Positions 31,310 to 39,565 of a stretch of 40,653 nucleotides of DNA are shown one piece after another. The stretch comes from Alphaproteobacteria bacterium. Its GTDB lineage: Bacteria; Pseudomonadota; Alphaproteobacteria; MPNO01; UBA830. The notes beneath the pieces were generated by a model that was not told the DNA's origin, ran no database searches, and saw nothing but the letters and a program-made list of their open reading frames with translations. Position 1 is the stretch's first letter. Every line of letters starts with the position of its first letter. The stretch is taken from NCBI GenBank assembly GCA_022822405.1, contig JAJEBT010000055.1, positions 1-40,653 of the forward strand, in the 5' to 3' direction. The position numbers were made by a program, and so were the translations under genes.

Positions 31310-32620
31310 ATGGCACAGTTCAGCAAACCCGCGTGGCTCGAGAATCCGCTGGTCCGGTGGGTCGATCATCGCCTTCCTGTTTTTTCCTTCATGAGCCACG
31401 AGCTCTACGAGTACCCGACGCCCAGGAACCTGAACTACTGGTGGAACTTCGGATCGCTTGCCGGAATCATCCTCGTCATCATGATCGTGAGCGGGATCAC
31501 GCTCGCGATGCACTACGTTCCGCACACGGACTATGCGTTCGACTCGGTCGAACGCATCATGCGTGACGTCAACTATGGGTGGCTGATCAGGTACATCCAC
31601 ATGAACGGCGCTTCGGCGTTCTTCGTCGTGGTCTACATCCACATCTTCCGCGGGATGTATTTCGGGTCCTACAAGGCGCCGCGCGAACTCCTGTGGATAC
31701 TCGGCGTCGTCATCCTGCTGCTCATGATGGCGACGGCCTTCATGGGCTATGTGCTGCCCTGGGGCCAGATGAGCTTCTGGGGCGCGACTGTCATTACCAA
31801 CCTGTTCTCCGCGATACCGTGGGGAATCGGGGACTGGATGGTCACCCTGCTGTGGGGCGGCTTCGCGGTCGACAACCCGACCCTCAACCGTTTCTACAGC
31901 CTCCATTATCTCCTGCCATTCGTGCTCGTCGGGGTCGTCGTCCTCCATATCTGGGCGTTGCATGTCCACGGTTCCAACAACCCGGTCGGCATCGACACCA
32001 AGGGGGACCAGGACGTCATCCCGTTCCACCCCTACTACACGATCAAGGACACGTTCGGACTCGGGGTCTTCCTCATCGTGTTTGCCGGGTTCATTTTCTT
32101 CGCGCCCAACTTCTTCGGCGAACCCGACAACTACATACCGGCCAACCCGCTCGCGACGCCGCCGCATATCGTGCCGGAATGGTACTTCCTGCCGTTCTAT
32201 GCGATCCTGCGCGCGGTGCCGGACAACTTCATCGGTGGCTGGGTGACGAACTGGATGGGGTTCGTCATCTTCGACGCCAAGCTCGCCGGTGTGCTTGCGA
32301 TGTTCGGCTCCATCGGCGTGCTGTTCCTGCTCCCGTGGCTCGACCGTTCCCCGGTGCGGTCGTCGCGCTTCCGCCCCCTGTTCCGGCAGTTCTTCTGGCT
32401 GTTCGTGATCGACTGCGCGGTGCTGGGCTGGGTCGGCGCCAACCCGGCCGAGGGGTATTTCGTGCTCATAGGGCGGATCGCGACGGCGTTCTACTTCCTC
32501 TATTTCCTGGTGATCATTCCGCTTCTCGGCATCCTCGAAAAACCGAGACCGGTGCCCGCCAGCATTTCCGAGCCGGTGCTCGGAGGAGGCGCGGCCACCG
32601 CCGCGGAGCGGGCGCAATGA
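31310..32620 (+). CDS. petB: Ubiquinol-cytochrome c reductase cytochrome b
   Basis: The product is 436 residues with eight membrane helices. Haem-ligand histidines are in the [19 protein letters not shown] helix and in [24 protein letters not shown]. The quinol-oxidation site motif PEWY is present ([15 protein letters not shown]). It forms the membrane core of the bc1 complex. TGAGGACT just upstream serves as the ribosome site and overlaps the petA stop. Its stop overlaps the petC start (ATGA), so the b and c1 subunits are coupled. Confidence 0.96.
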   Translation: MAQFSKPAWLENPLVRWVDHRLPVFSFMSHELYEYPTPRNLNYWWNFGSLAGIILVIMIVSGITLAMHYVPHTDYAFDSVERIMRDVNYGWLIRYIHMNGASAFFVVVYIHIFRGMYFGSYKAPRELLWILGVVILLLMMATAFMGYVLPWGQMSFWGATVITNLFSAIPWGIGDWMVTLLWGGFAVDNPTLNRFYSLHYLLPFVLVGVVVLHIWALHVHGSNNPVGIDTKGDQDVIPFHPYYTIKDTFGLGVFLIVFAGFIFFAPNFFGEPDNYIPANPLATPPHIVPEWYFLPFYAILRAVPDNFIGGWVTNWMGFVIFDAKLAGVLAMFGSIGVLFLLPWLDRSPVRSSRFRPLFRQFFWLFVIDCAVLGWVGANPAEGYFVLIGRIATAFYFLYFLVIIPLLGILEKPRPVPASISEPVLGGGAATAAERAQ

Positions 32621-33390
32621 GGGCGTTCAAGGCCCCGCTGGCGGCATGCGCAGCCGCCGTCGCGCTTTCGCTGGCCACAGCGCTTCCCGCGTCCGCGGCC
32701 GACGCCCCCGAGGCGCCAAAGCAGCACTGGTCGTTCCAGGGCCTGTTCGGCGCCTTCGACCGTCCGTCCCTGCAGCGCGGCTTCGTCGTCTACAAGGAGG
32801 TGTGCGCCGTCTGCCACGGCTTGCGCCTGGTTGCGTACCGCAACCTGACCGAAATCGGCTTCTCCGAGGACGACGTCAAGGCGATCGCGGCCACGGTCGA
32901 TGTCGAGGACGGACCGAACGACGAAGGCGAGATGTTCGAGCGGCCCGGGAAACCCTCCGACCGTTTCAAGTCGCCCTTCGCAAACGACGAGGAGGCGCGC
33001 TCAGCGAACAACGGCGCACTGCCGCCGGACCTGTCGCTGATGACCAAGGCAACACTCGGCGGTACCGACTACGTCTATGCCGTGTTGACGGGATATGCCG
33101 AGACGCCGTCCGGGATGAACGTTCCGGAGGGCATGAGCTACAACAAGCATTTCGCGGGCAACATGATCGCCATGCCGCCGCCGCTGTCCGAAGACGGGGT
33201 CGAGTATGCCGACAAGACGAAGGCGACCGTGGCCCAGCAGGCCCGCGACGTCACGACGTTCCTTGCCTGGGCAGCCGAACCTGAACTGGAAGAGCGCAAG
33301 CGCATGGGCATCAAGGTGATCCTGTTCCTGCTGCTCCTGACCGGTCTCCTCTATGTTGCCAAGCGGCGCATCTGGAGCGACGTGCACTGA
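32617..33390 (+). CDS. petC: Cytochrome c1
   Basis: The product is 257 residues. It has a Sec signal peptide ([20 protein letters not shown], cut near ASAAD about residue 28) and the haem-c site CAVCHG (about residues 64-69). The [13 protein letters not shown] block supplies the Met ligand, and there is a single C-terminal membrane anchor, [20 protein letters not shown]. It accepts electrons from the Rieske protein on the periplasmic side and passes them to a soluble cytochrome c. The gene is not fused to petB, unlike in Bradyrhizobium. The ATG overlaps the petB stop. Confidence 0.95.
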   Translation: MRAFKAPLAACAAAVALSLATALPASAADAPEAPKQHWSFQGLFGAFDRPSLQRGFVVYKEVCAVCHGLRLVAYRNLTEIGFSEDDVKAIAATVDVEDGPNDEGEMFERPGKPSDRFKSPFANDEEARSANNGALPPDLSLMTKATLGGTDYVYAVLTGYAETPSGMNVPEGMSYNKHFAGNMIAMPPPLSEDGVEYADKTKATVAQQARDVTTFLAWAAEPELEERKRMGIKVILFLLLLTGLLYVAKRRIWSDVH

Positions 33391-33416
33391 CTGCCGCCGC
33401 GGCACGGGGGATCGCC

Positions 33417-33812
33417 ATGTACAGCCACATCACCATCGGCTCCAACGATCTGCAGCGTGCCGCAGAGTTCTACGATGCCGTGCTCGCCACGCTCGGAATC
33501 GAACGCTGGATGACACGCGAGGGGGCGCTTCTGGGCTACCAGGACGAGGGCCACAACCGATTCTTCGTCGTCAGGCCCTTTGACGGCAATCCGGCCACCG
33601 TCGGCAACGGCGTCCATGTCGCTTTCTCGGCGCCATCGCGCGCCCAGGTCGACGCGTTTCACGCGACGGCGCTGGCCAACGGCGGCACGGACGAGGGACC
33701 ACCCGGCCCGCGCCCGCAGTATCACGAACATTACTACGGCGCATATGTTCGCGATCCCGAAGGCAACAAACTCCAGGCGACATGCCACATGCCTGAACAG
33801 GCGACGGGCTAA
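33417..33812 (+). CDS. VOC (glyoxalase/bleomycin-resistance) family protein
   Basis: The product is 131 residues with two beta-alpha-beta-beta-beta modules. The first strand MYSHITIGSNDLQRAAEFYDAVL carries the expected metal His4, and NGVHVAFSAPSRAQVDAF starts the second half. The last strand, RDPEGNKLQATCH, has Gln where most metal-binding members have Glu, so metal binding may be weak or changed. VOC proteins range from lyases to dioxygenases and resistance proteins, and no specific role can be set. A CGGGGG lies just upstream of the ATG. It follows petC by 26 bases and may be co-transcribed with the bc1 operon by read-through. Confidence 0.85.
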   Translation: MYSHITIGSNDLQRAAEFYDAVLATLGIERWMTREGALLGYQDEGHNRFFVVRPFDGNPATVGNGVHVAFSAPSRAQVDAFHATALANGGTDEGPPGPRPQYHEHYYGAYVRDPEGNKLQATCHMPEQATG

Positions 33813-34137
33813 GACCATACAGGCTCCGTGACGAAGGCCTCGACGGGGGAATCGTTCGTCAACCTGGCCATGCCCGGACCACCATCAAGTGCTGGCCCAT
33901 CCATTACGATACGGTGAGGCCGCGTTCGGCCCAGGGCTGCCGACGCCAGAGCCCGGCCGGCGATACGGGCGCCTCCGCCACGCATGAGTTCCGCCCAGCT
34001 TCCTTCGCACCCGAAATCGAAACCGAAAACCCAAACCACCCGGCCCTGATCACGGGTACGGTCAACCTGCAGCGCCGGGCCCTTGACCGATCGCCGCTGC
34101 CGCGCAATAAGTTTCCGACGTCGTGGAGGACGAGGTG
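33813..34137. other. Intergenic region, no gene seen
   Basis: No frame on either strand gives a recognisable protein. A minus-strand frame (33809-34147) is open, but it has a low-complexity, Arg/Gly-rich product and no start signal, so I leave it out. No terminator-like stem is evident right after the VOC stop. Confidence 0.4.
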
Positions 34138-35013
34138 ATGAAACCAAGGAGTTGCGGGGACGTTGGCATCTGGGCGGTGCGCGAGGCGGTGCGGCCCTAT
34201 CGCGACCCTCTCGAAGTCTACCCCGACGCCACCCCCGAAATCGTCGACCGGCACCGCCACTGGCTGGAACCCGGCTGCATCGACCCGGAAACCGGCAAGA
34301 TGATATTCGCCTTCCAGAGCTATCTGCTCCGGACCGGCCGCTACACCATCCTGATCGACGCGTGCGTGGGCGAGGACAAGGAGCGCCCCGACTTTCCCAA
34401 CTGGCACCGCAAGAAATGGCCCTGGCTCGCCAATCTGAAGGCCGCCGGCGCAGCGCCGGAAGACATCGATTTCGTGTTCTGCACCCACCTGCACATCGAT
34501 CACGTCGGCTGGAACACGAAGCTGGAGAACGGCCGCTGGGTGCCGACCTTCCCCAACGCGACCTACCTGTTCGGCGAGACGGAGTACCGTCACTGGGAGA
34601 CGGCGCACGAGGAAATCGGCTACATGCGCGACATGTATCTCGACAGCGTGCTGCCGGTAGTCGAAGCCGGCAAGGTCACGTTCGTCGACAAGGATTTCGA
34701 GATCGACACCGGCTTCACCATCGAGCCCACGCCGGGGCACACCCCGGGCCATCACTGCCTCAACCTCGATCGCGGCGGCGAAAAGGTCGTGTTCTCCGGC
34801 GACCTCATGCACCACCCGCTGCAGGTGCCGGAGCCCCAGCTCTCGACGGTCTACTGCACCGATCCGGAGAAATCGCGCCGCACCCGCACAGCCTTCGTCG
34901 ACCGCTATACCGATACCGACACGGTGATCCTGCCGGCCCATTTCCCCGGAGCGTCTGCGGGCCGCATCAGGGAGGTGAACGGCTCTACCCTCTTCGACTT
35001 CTGCCAAGAATGA
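34138..35013 (+). CDS. Metallo-beta-lactamase fold hydrolase
   Basis: The product is 291 residues. The zinc motif THLHIDHVGW gives His117, His119, Asp121 and His122; PTPGHTPGHH supplies His201; GDLMHH supplies Asp222; and PAHFPG supplies His268. All ligands of a two-metal MBL hydrolase are present. The pattern resembles the lactonase/organophosphate-hydrolase branch (AHL lactonase, methyl parathion hydrolase), but a quorum-quenching role is not shown. There is no signal peptide. The start at 34138 follows GGAGG with 8 bases between; a GTG at 34123 would add five residues. The gene is separated from its neighbours and likely has its own promoter. Confidence 0.88.
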   Translation: MKPRSCGDVGIWAVREAVRPYRDPLEVYPDATPEIVDRHRHWLEPGCIDPETGKMIFAFQSYLLRTGRYTILIDACVGEDKERPDFPNWHRKKWPWLANLKAAGAAPEDIDFVFCTHLHIDHVGWNTKLENGRWVPTFPNATYLFGETEYRHWETAHEEIGYMRDMYLDSVLPVVEAGKVTFVDKDFEIDTGFTIEPTPGHTPGHHCLNLDRGGEKVVFSGDLMHHPLQVPEPQLSTVYCTDPEKSRRTRTAFVDRYTDTDTVILPAHFPGASAGRIREVNGSTLFDFCQE

Positions 35014-35186
35014 CGGCAGGCGGCGCCTCAACCGGCCCGCACCAGCGCTGATCCACATCATCAGCGTAACCGCTGCCCGATTTCCCGGAGCAACCTCGCC
35101 GACCCGCCCGGGCGAAAGGAGGCTGGCGCTGCGGCTTGTCTCTGCGCCGCGCGCCGCGCGGCACCGGGACGTTATGGAAGGAAACA

Positions 35187-35840
35187 ATGAAACTCTTCAG
35201 CTACTGGCGTTCGCTCGCGTCCTTTCGCGTGCGCATCGCGCTCAATCTCAAGGGTATTCCCTGCGACATCGAAACGATCGACCTGCTCAGAGGCGACCAG
35301 TTCGACGATTCCTATCTGGCAGTCAACCCGCAACCTGTCGTACCCACACTGGTCGACGGCGGGACGGCCCTTTTCCAGTCTCTCGCGATCGTCGAATATC
35401 TTGACGAGACCTGCCCCGAACCACCGCTACTTCCCACGGACTCCAAGGGCCGCGCCCGCGTGCGCGCCATCGCCCAGATCGCGAGTTCGGATGCGCATCC
35501 GCTGATCGTGCCGCGGATCCGGAAGTACCTGACCGAGGATCTCGATCTGTCGGACGAGCAGCTCGCCGCGTGGATCCACAAATGGATGGGCGCCGGTCTC
35601 GCCGCGATGGAAGCGCATCTGGCAGCCGGAGCCGAGACCGGAACGTTCTGCCACGGCGATCTGCCGGGCCTCGCCGATGTCTGCCTGGTGCCGCAGATCG
35701 TCGGCAGCCGCTTGTTCGGCTGCCCGATGGATCCGTACCCGACCGCGATGCGGATCTTCGAGACCTGCATGGCTCTGGATGTGTTCGCGGACGCCCACCC
35801 CATGAAACAGCCCGACTTCCCCTCCGACAGCCAGGCCTGA
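35187..35840 (+). CDS. maiA: Maleylacetoacetate isomerase / zeta-class glutathione S-transferase
   Basis: The product is 217 residues, the normal length. The N-terminal thioredoxin-like domain starts MKLFSYWRSLASFRVRIALN, with the zeta-class active-site segment RSLASFRVR (the usual second Ser of SSxS is Leu here), then NPQPVVPTLVDGG and FQSLAIVEYLDET for glutathione binding. The C-terminal helical domain has CHGDLPGLADVCLVPQI. In tyrosine breakdown the enzyme turns maleylacetoacetate into fumarylacetoacetate. An FAA-hydrolase-family gene exists at 1563-2426 but not nearby, and no homogentisate dioxygenase is in the window, so the pathway call is by similarity. GGAAGG precedes the ATG at 35187. 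Confidence 0.85.
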   Translation: MKLFSYWRSLASFRVRIALNLKGIPCDIETIDLLRGDQFDDSYLAVNPQPVVPTLVDGGTALFQSLAIVEYLDETCPEPPLLPTDSKGRARVRAIAQIASSDAHPLIVPRIRKYLTEDLDLSDEQLAAWIHKWMGAGLAAMEAHLAAGAETGTFCHGDLPGLADVCLVPQIVGSRLFGCPMDPYPTAMRIFETCMALDVFADAHPMKQPDFPSDSQA

Positions 35841-35897
35841 CTCGGCGCGGGCCTTCAGGCGAGCCGTTCGTCGCCGGGCGTTGCCTCCCCGCCCGGC

Positions 35898-37058
35898 TCA
35901 ATGCACGGAACGTGGAACGTCTCCTCTCGCCTGCGATTCCCCGACGAAACCGGAGACCGTTGCGGTCGGCAGTTCGTAGCTCGTGCTGCGGCCGCCGGCT
36001 GAACCGCGAACGAGGATGCCGCGGTCGACCAGATCGCGGATGTCCCGGTTTGCCGTGTCTTGGGAACAGCGGTTCATCTTCGCCCATTTCGACGAGGTGA
36101 GCTTGCCTTCCAAGCCATCCAGAAGCCGGTTCAGGATCTTTATCTGGCGCTCGTTGAACACATCGGAGGCATGAGCTTCCCAGAAACTCGCCTTCTCCAG
36201 AACGGCAGCGAGGATATGGCGGGCGCTTTCAATCGCGCGCCCGAGGCATTCAAGAAGCCAGACCTGCCAGTCGGTGATGTCCAGACCGCCTCTCTGGGTT
36301 GCCTCCAGGATGTCGTAGTAGGCGTTGCGCTCCAGGCGGATCTGAGCGGACATGCTGTAGAACCGTTCCGGGCTGTCTTCCGAGCGGGCCAGCGCCATGT
36401 CGGCGATCGCCCGTGCGATGCGCCCGTTGCCATCGTCGAACGGACGGATCGAGACGAACCAGAGATGGGCAAGGCCGGCCGCGAGCACGGGTTCCATGGA
36501 CCGTGCGTCCTCGAACCACTCGAGGAACGCGGACATCTCATCCCCGAGGCGCTCGGCCGGCGGAGCGCTATAATGGACGCGCTGGCGGCCGATCGGGCCC
36601 GAGACGACCTGCATCGGTCCATCTGCGTCGTCGCGCCACTGACCGACGAGGATCCGGCTCGTGCCGCTATAACCCGTCGGGAACAGGGAGGCGTGCCACG
36701 AGAACAGCCGGTCTTCGGTCAGGGGCGCAGCGTAGTTCCTGGTAGCATCGAGCGTCATATCGACAACACCGTCGACATTGCGATCCGGCGCCGGCAGTCC
36801 GCCGGCGTCCAACCCGAGGCGGCTTGCAAGGGACGAGCGCACCTGGTCGGGGGCGAGGACTTCGCCCTCGATCTCGCTGGTTTTCACGACATCCTCGGTG
36901 AGCATGCGCAAGACAGCCTCGCTGCGCATCTCGAAACCCAAAGCTTCCATGCGGCCGAGCAGCTTCCCCTGGGCGTGACGCGTGTCCGCGAGGAGCCGGC
37001 CGAGCCGAACGCCATCCTGCCGGAATCGCGGCCATTCGGGGCGTTGCCAGATAAACAT
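35898..37058 (-). CDS. Fic/DOC family protein with Arg in place of the catalytic His
   Basis: The product is 386 residues. It has an N-terminal DUF4172-like region, a Fic core and a C-terminal winged-helix (NERQIKILNRLLDGLEGKL to RDIRDLVDRGILVRG). Fic proteins usually transfer AMP from ATP to a target protein. The core motif HxFx(D/E)GNGRxxR reads RPFDDGNGRIAR (205-216): residue 205 is Arg (codon CGT, one base from CAT/CAC for His). The phosphate-binding GNGR and the final Arg remain. An inhibitory-helix motif, TSEIEG (60-65), is also kept. Loss of the general base predicts no or changed AMP transfer, so DNA binding may be the remaining role. GGAG precedes the ATG at 37058, and repeated palindromic sites lie just upstream. 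Confidence 0.9.
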   Translation of the reverse strand: MFIWQRPEWPRFRQDGVRLGRLLADTRHAQGKLLGRMEALGFEMRSEAVLRMLTEDVVKTSEIEGEVLAPDQVRSSLASRLGLDAGGLPAPDRNVDGVVDMTLDATRNYAAPLTEDRLFSWHASLFPTGYSGTSRILVGQWRDDADGPMQVVSGPIGRQRVHYSAPPAERLGDEMSAFLEWFEDARSMEPVLAAGLAHLWFVSIRPFDDGNGRIARAIADMALARSEDSPERFYSMSAQIRLERNAYYDILEATQRGGLDITDWQVWLLECLGRAIESARHILAAVLEKASFWEAHASDVFNERQIKILNRLLDGLEGKLTSSKWAKMNRCSQDTANRDIRDLVDRGILVRGSAGGRSTSYELPTATVSGFVGESQARGDVPRSVH

Positions 37059-37066
37059 GAGCTATA

Positions 37067-37158
37067 CTCCGCATTTTATGCGGTGAATATAGCGGCCAAT
37101 CTCCGCATCGGCAAGTATCTCCGCATGTATCGCGGAGATAAATGTCCTATTCTCCGCA
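37067..37158. promoter_or_regulatory. Cluster of CTCCGCAT repeats and palindromes upstream of the Fic gene
   Basis: CTCCGCA(T) occurs four times: 37067-37074, 37101-37108, 37119-37126 and 37152-37158 (spacings 34, 18 and 33). Two copies are halves of perfect inverted repeats: CCGCAT-TTT-ATGCGG at 37069-37083 and TATCTCCGC-(7)-GCGGAGATA at 37116-37140. The first overlaps the ribosome site of the Fic gene. This looks like a multi-site operator, most simply for self-control by the winged-helix end of the Fic protein. The repeats are seen; the binding protein is inference. Confidence 0.6.
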
Positions 37159-37391
37159 GCCGTTCCACGGAACTGTCGCTCTCATGAGCTCGACCACTCG
37201 ATGTAGGCAATGCTGCAAACATGGCATTGCGCGAAGCCCCCGGCTGAATCCTGTGCCCGCCTACCGGCATGGCCCGAAACTCAGCACTCCTCGCACCGTG
37301 TCACGGACAGGGTAGCCGCGAAGCGGTGCCGGCAGCTGATCGCCGCCGCCGGCCCGATAAATCTGCAGATGTCGGTGTTCGACCGGTTACG
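37159..37391. other. Intergenic stretch between Fic operator region and CoA-ligase stop
   Basis: Together with the operator cluster, 333 bases separate the two minus-strand genes. Here I see no gene, no strong stem-loop after the ligase stop and no tRNA. The stretch is somewhat less GC-rich near 37180-37240. Confidence 0.35.
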
Positions 37392-38657
37392 CTACCCAAC
37401 CGGCCGGGTGTCGTCGACGACCTTGCCGTCGTTGGGCAGTTCGGCGACCAGTTCAACCTCGCCGCGCAACTTGGTCACCTCGCGCAGCGCCTCGCCGAGG
37501 CGCACTGAAAGCTCATCGCCACCGCCCGCGACGGCCGCCCGCAAGGTCAGCGTGTCGCGTTCATCGACGCGGCCTATCACCGCGCGCAACCGCACCACTT
37601 CCGGGAAACGGTTCGCCAGTTCCTGGACTTGCTCGGGGCGCAGAAACATGCCGCGGACCTTCGCGGTCTGGTCGGCACGGCCCATCCAGCCGCCGATGCG
37701 CACATTAGTCCGTCCGCACGGGCTCGCTCCTGCCAGGACCACGGAGAGATCGCCGGTAGCCAGGCGGATGAGCGGATGATCCGGGTTGAACGTGGTGACC
37801 ACAACTTCGCCAACCTCGCCCTCCGGCGCCGGGTCTCCGCTGCCCGGTCGCACGATCTCGACGATGACGTCCTCGTCGACCACCATGCCCGGCAGGGGTT
37901 TGCCGTCATGCGCACTCTCATAGGCGATCAAGCCAAGATCGGCGGTTCCGTAGGACTGCAGCACGAACACTCCGCGTTCGTTGAGTTCGGCGCGCAACGA
38001 CGGCGGCAGCGCAGCGCCGCCGACCGACGCTGTGGTGATCGACGACGCGTCGAGCCCCAGCTCCAGGGCCTTGTCGAGCAGAATCTTCAGGAAATCGGGC
38101 GTCCCCACATAGGCGGCCGGCCGCAGATCGTGGACAAGCCGGGCCTGCTGCTCGCTGTTACCGGCGCCGCCCGGGATGACGGGGCAGCCGATAGCGCGCA
38201 ATGCACCCTCCATCATCGAGCCCGCGGGCGTCAGGTGGTAGGAAAAGCAGTTCAGCACGAGTTCGCCGGGCCGGATTCCCGCGGCATAGTGGGCGCGAGC
38301 GAACCGCCAGTAGTCCCCGCGCCCGGCTTCCGGCTCGTAGACCGGACCCGGCGAGGTGAACACCTTGGCGAGTCCGTCGAGCGGGGTCGCCACGAAGCCG
38401 CCGAACGGCGGCGCGGCGCGCTGGCGCTCGAGGATGTCGGCCTTGCGCGTCACCGGAAGGCCCGCCAGCGCGGCGCGGTCGACGATCTCCACGGGATCGA
38501 TGCGGGCCAGCGTCTCGGCATAGTAGGGGGCGGTGGCGCGGGCATGGGCAATCTGCGCCGGCAGCCGTTCGGCAATGTCGGCGGCGCGCGCCCCGGCATC
38601 GCGGGTCTCGCGATCCTCGTAATGGGCTCCGGGCATCAGCAGGTTCCCCGTCGTCAC
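37392..38657 (-). CDS. Phenylacetate-CoA ligase (PaaK) family protein
   Basis: The product is 421 residues and belongs to the PaaK branch of adenylate-forming enzymes, which activate aromatic acids with ATP and CoA. Features are the N-terminal RDAGARAADIAERLPAQIAHARATAPYY, VYEPEAGRGDYWRFARA, GGAALPPSLRAEL, QSYGTADLGLIAYE and LIRLATGDLS, with the C-terminal PNDGKVVDDTRPV. The typical serine/glycine-rich ATP loop of PaaK (SSGTTG-like) is replaced by FTSPGPVYEP, so ATP handling may be atypical. The start is taken as GTG at 38657, overlapping the livF stop as GTGA; an ATG at 38636 with GGGGAA upstream is the alternative. The link to a Liv-type transporter suggests the imported acid is the substrate. 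Confidence 0.85.
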   Translation of the reverse strand: MTTGNLLMPGAHYEDRETRDAGARAADIAERLPAQIAHARATAPYYAETLARIDPVEIVDRAALAGLPVTRKADILERQRAAPPFGGFVATPLDGLAKVFTSPGPVYEPEAGRGDYWRFARAHYAAGIRPGELVLNCFSYHLTPAGSMMEGALRAIGCPVIPGGAGNSEQQARLVHDLRPAAYVGTPDFLKILLDKALELGLDASSITTASVGGAALPPSLRAELNERGVFVLQSYGTADLGLIAYESAHDGKPLPGMVVDEDVIVEIVRPGSGDPAPEGEVGEVVVTTFNPDHPLIRLATGDLSVVLAGASPCGRTNVRIGGWMGRADQTAKVRGMFLRPEQVQELANRFPEVVRLRAVIGRVDERDTLTLRAAVAGGGDELSVRLGEALREVTKLRGEVELVAELPNDGKVVDDTRPVG

Positions 38658-39481
38658 AGCCAGCGCTTGCGCCGGCGATAGTATTTGACGGCACGGTAGC
38701 TGCGCCGCTCCCCGGTCGAAATACCGAGATAGAATTCCTTGACATCTTCATTGTCGCGGAGCGCGGCGGCATCGCCGTCGAGGACGACGCGGCCGTTCTC
38801 GAGGATGTAGCCATAGGTGGCATAGCGCAGGGCCACATTGGTGTTCTGCTCGGCGAGAAGAAAGGTCACGCCCTCTTCAGTGTTGAGTCTGCGAACGATT
38901 CCGAAGATCTCCTCGACCAGCTGCGGCGCAAGGCCCATCGACGGCTCGTCGAGCAGGATCATCCGTGGCCGCGACATCAGCGCCCGTCCGATGGCACACA
39001 TCTGCTGCTCGCCGCCGGAAATATAGCCGGCCTGGGCGCGGCGCCGGACGGCAAGCCGCGGGAAATAGCCGTACACGAGTTCGAGATCGGCGCGCACGCT
39101 GCCGTCGCGGCGCGTATAGGCACCGGTCAGCAGGTTCTCCTCGACCGTCAGATGCTCGAAACAGCGCCGGCCCTCCATCACCTGGATCACGCCGCGCTTC
39201 ACCAGCGCGTCGGGCAGCAGCCGGTCGACGCGCGTCCCGTCATATTCGATGGTGCCCTTGGTGACTTCGCCGCGCTCGGCGCGCAGGAGATTCGAGATCG
39301 CCTTGAGCGTCGTCGTCTTGCCGGCGCCGTTGGCCCCGAGCAGAGCGACGATGCCGCGCTCCGGCACCGTCAGCGAGACGCCCTTCAGCACCAGGATGAC
39401 GTGGTCGTAGATGACCTCGATATTGTTGACGTCGAGCAGCGGCGGCGCGGCCGCGGCCGGCGCGCCGGCCGTTCCGGTCAT
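38654..39481 (-). CDS. livF: Branched-chain amino acid-type ABC transporter ATP-binding protein (LivF)
   Basis: The product is 275 residues, a little longer than classical LivF (about 235). Walker A is GANGAGKTT (49-57), the signature ISGGEQQ (154-160) and Walker B ILLDEP (175-180), followed by SMGLAPQLVEEIF, a LivF-type segment. The C-terminal extension ending YYRRRKRWL is basic and is seen in the LivF subgroup linked to PaaK-type ligases. It would power uptake with LivG and two permeases, which are not in the window and may lie beyond its end. It follows the binding-protein gene by 84 bases and overlaps the ligase start. Confidence 0.92.
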   Translation of the reverse strand: MTGTAGAPAAAAPPLLDVNNIEVIYDHVILVLKGVSLTVPERGIVALLGANGAGKTTTLKAISNLLRAERGEVTKGTIEYDGTRVDRLLPDALVKRGVIQVMEGRRCFEHLTVEENLLTGAYTRRDGSVRADLELVYGYFPRLAVRRRAQAGYISGGEQQMCAIGRALMSRPRMILLDEPSMGLAPQLVEEIFGIVRRLNTEEGVTFLLAEQNTNVALRYATYGYILENGRVVLDGDAAALRDNEDVKEFYLGISTGERRSYRAVKYYRRRKRWL

Positions 39482-39565
39482 GAGTCCCCCGTCAGGCCGG
39501 ACTCCGGCGGGACCGCTCCTTCACGGTCCCGCCGGGCCCATCCGACAATGACGAACCGTCCGCCG

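Noticed and set aside
31199..32617. 472-residue minus-strand frame opposite petB
   Set aside because: It is antisense to cytochrome b and very rich in charged residues, as expected from the complement of a membrane protein gene.
33904..35187. 427-residue minus-strand frame opposite the MBL hydrolase and the VOC-MBL spacer
   Set aside because: The plus strand has the intact zinc motif and a ribosome site; the opposite frame has no recognisable family and no start signal.
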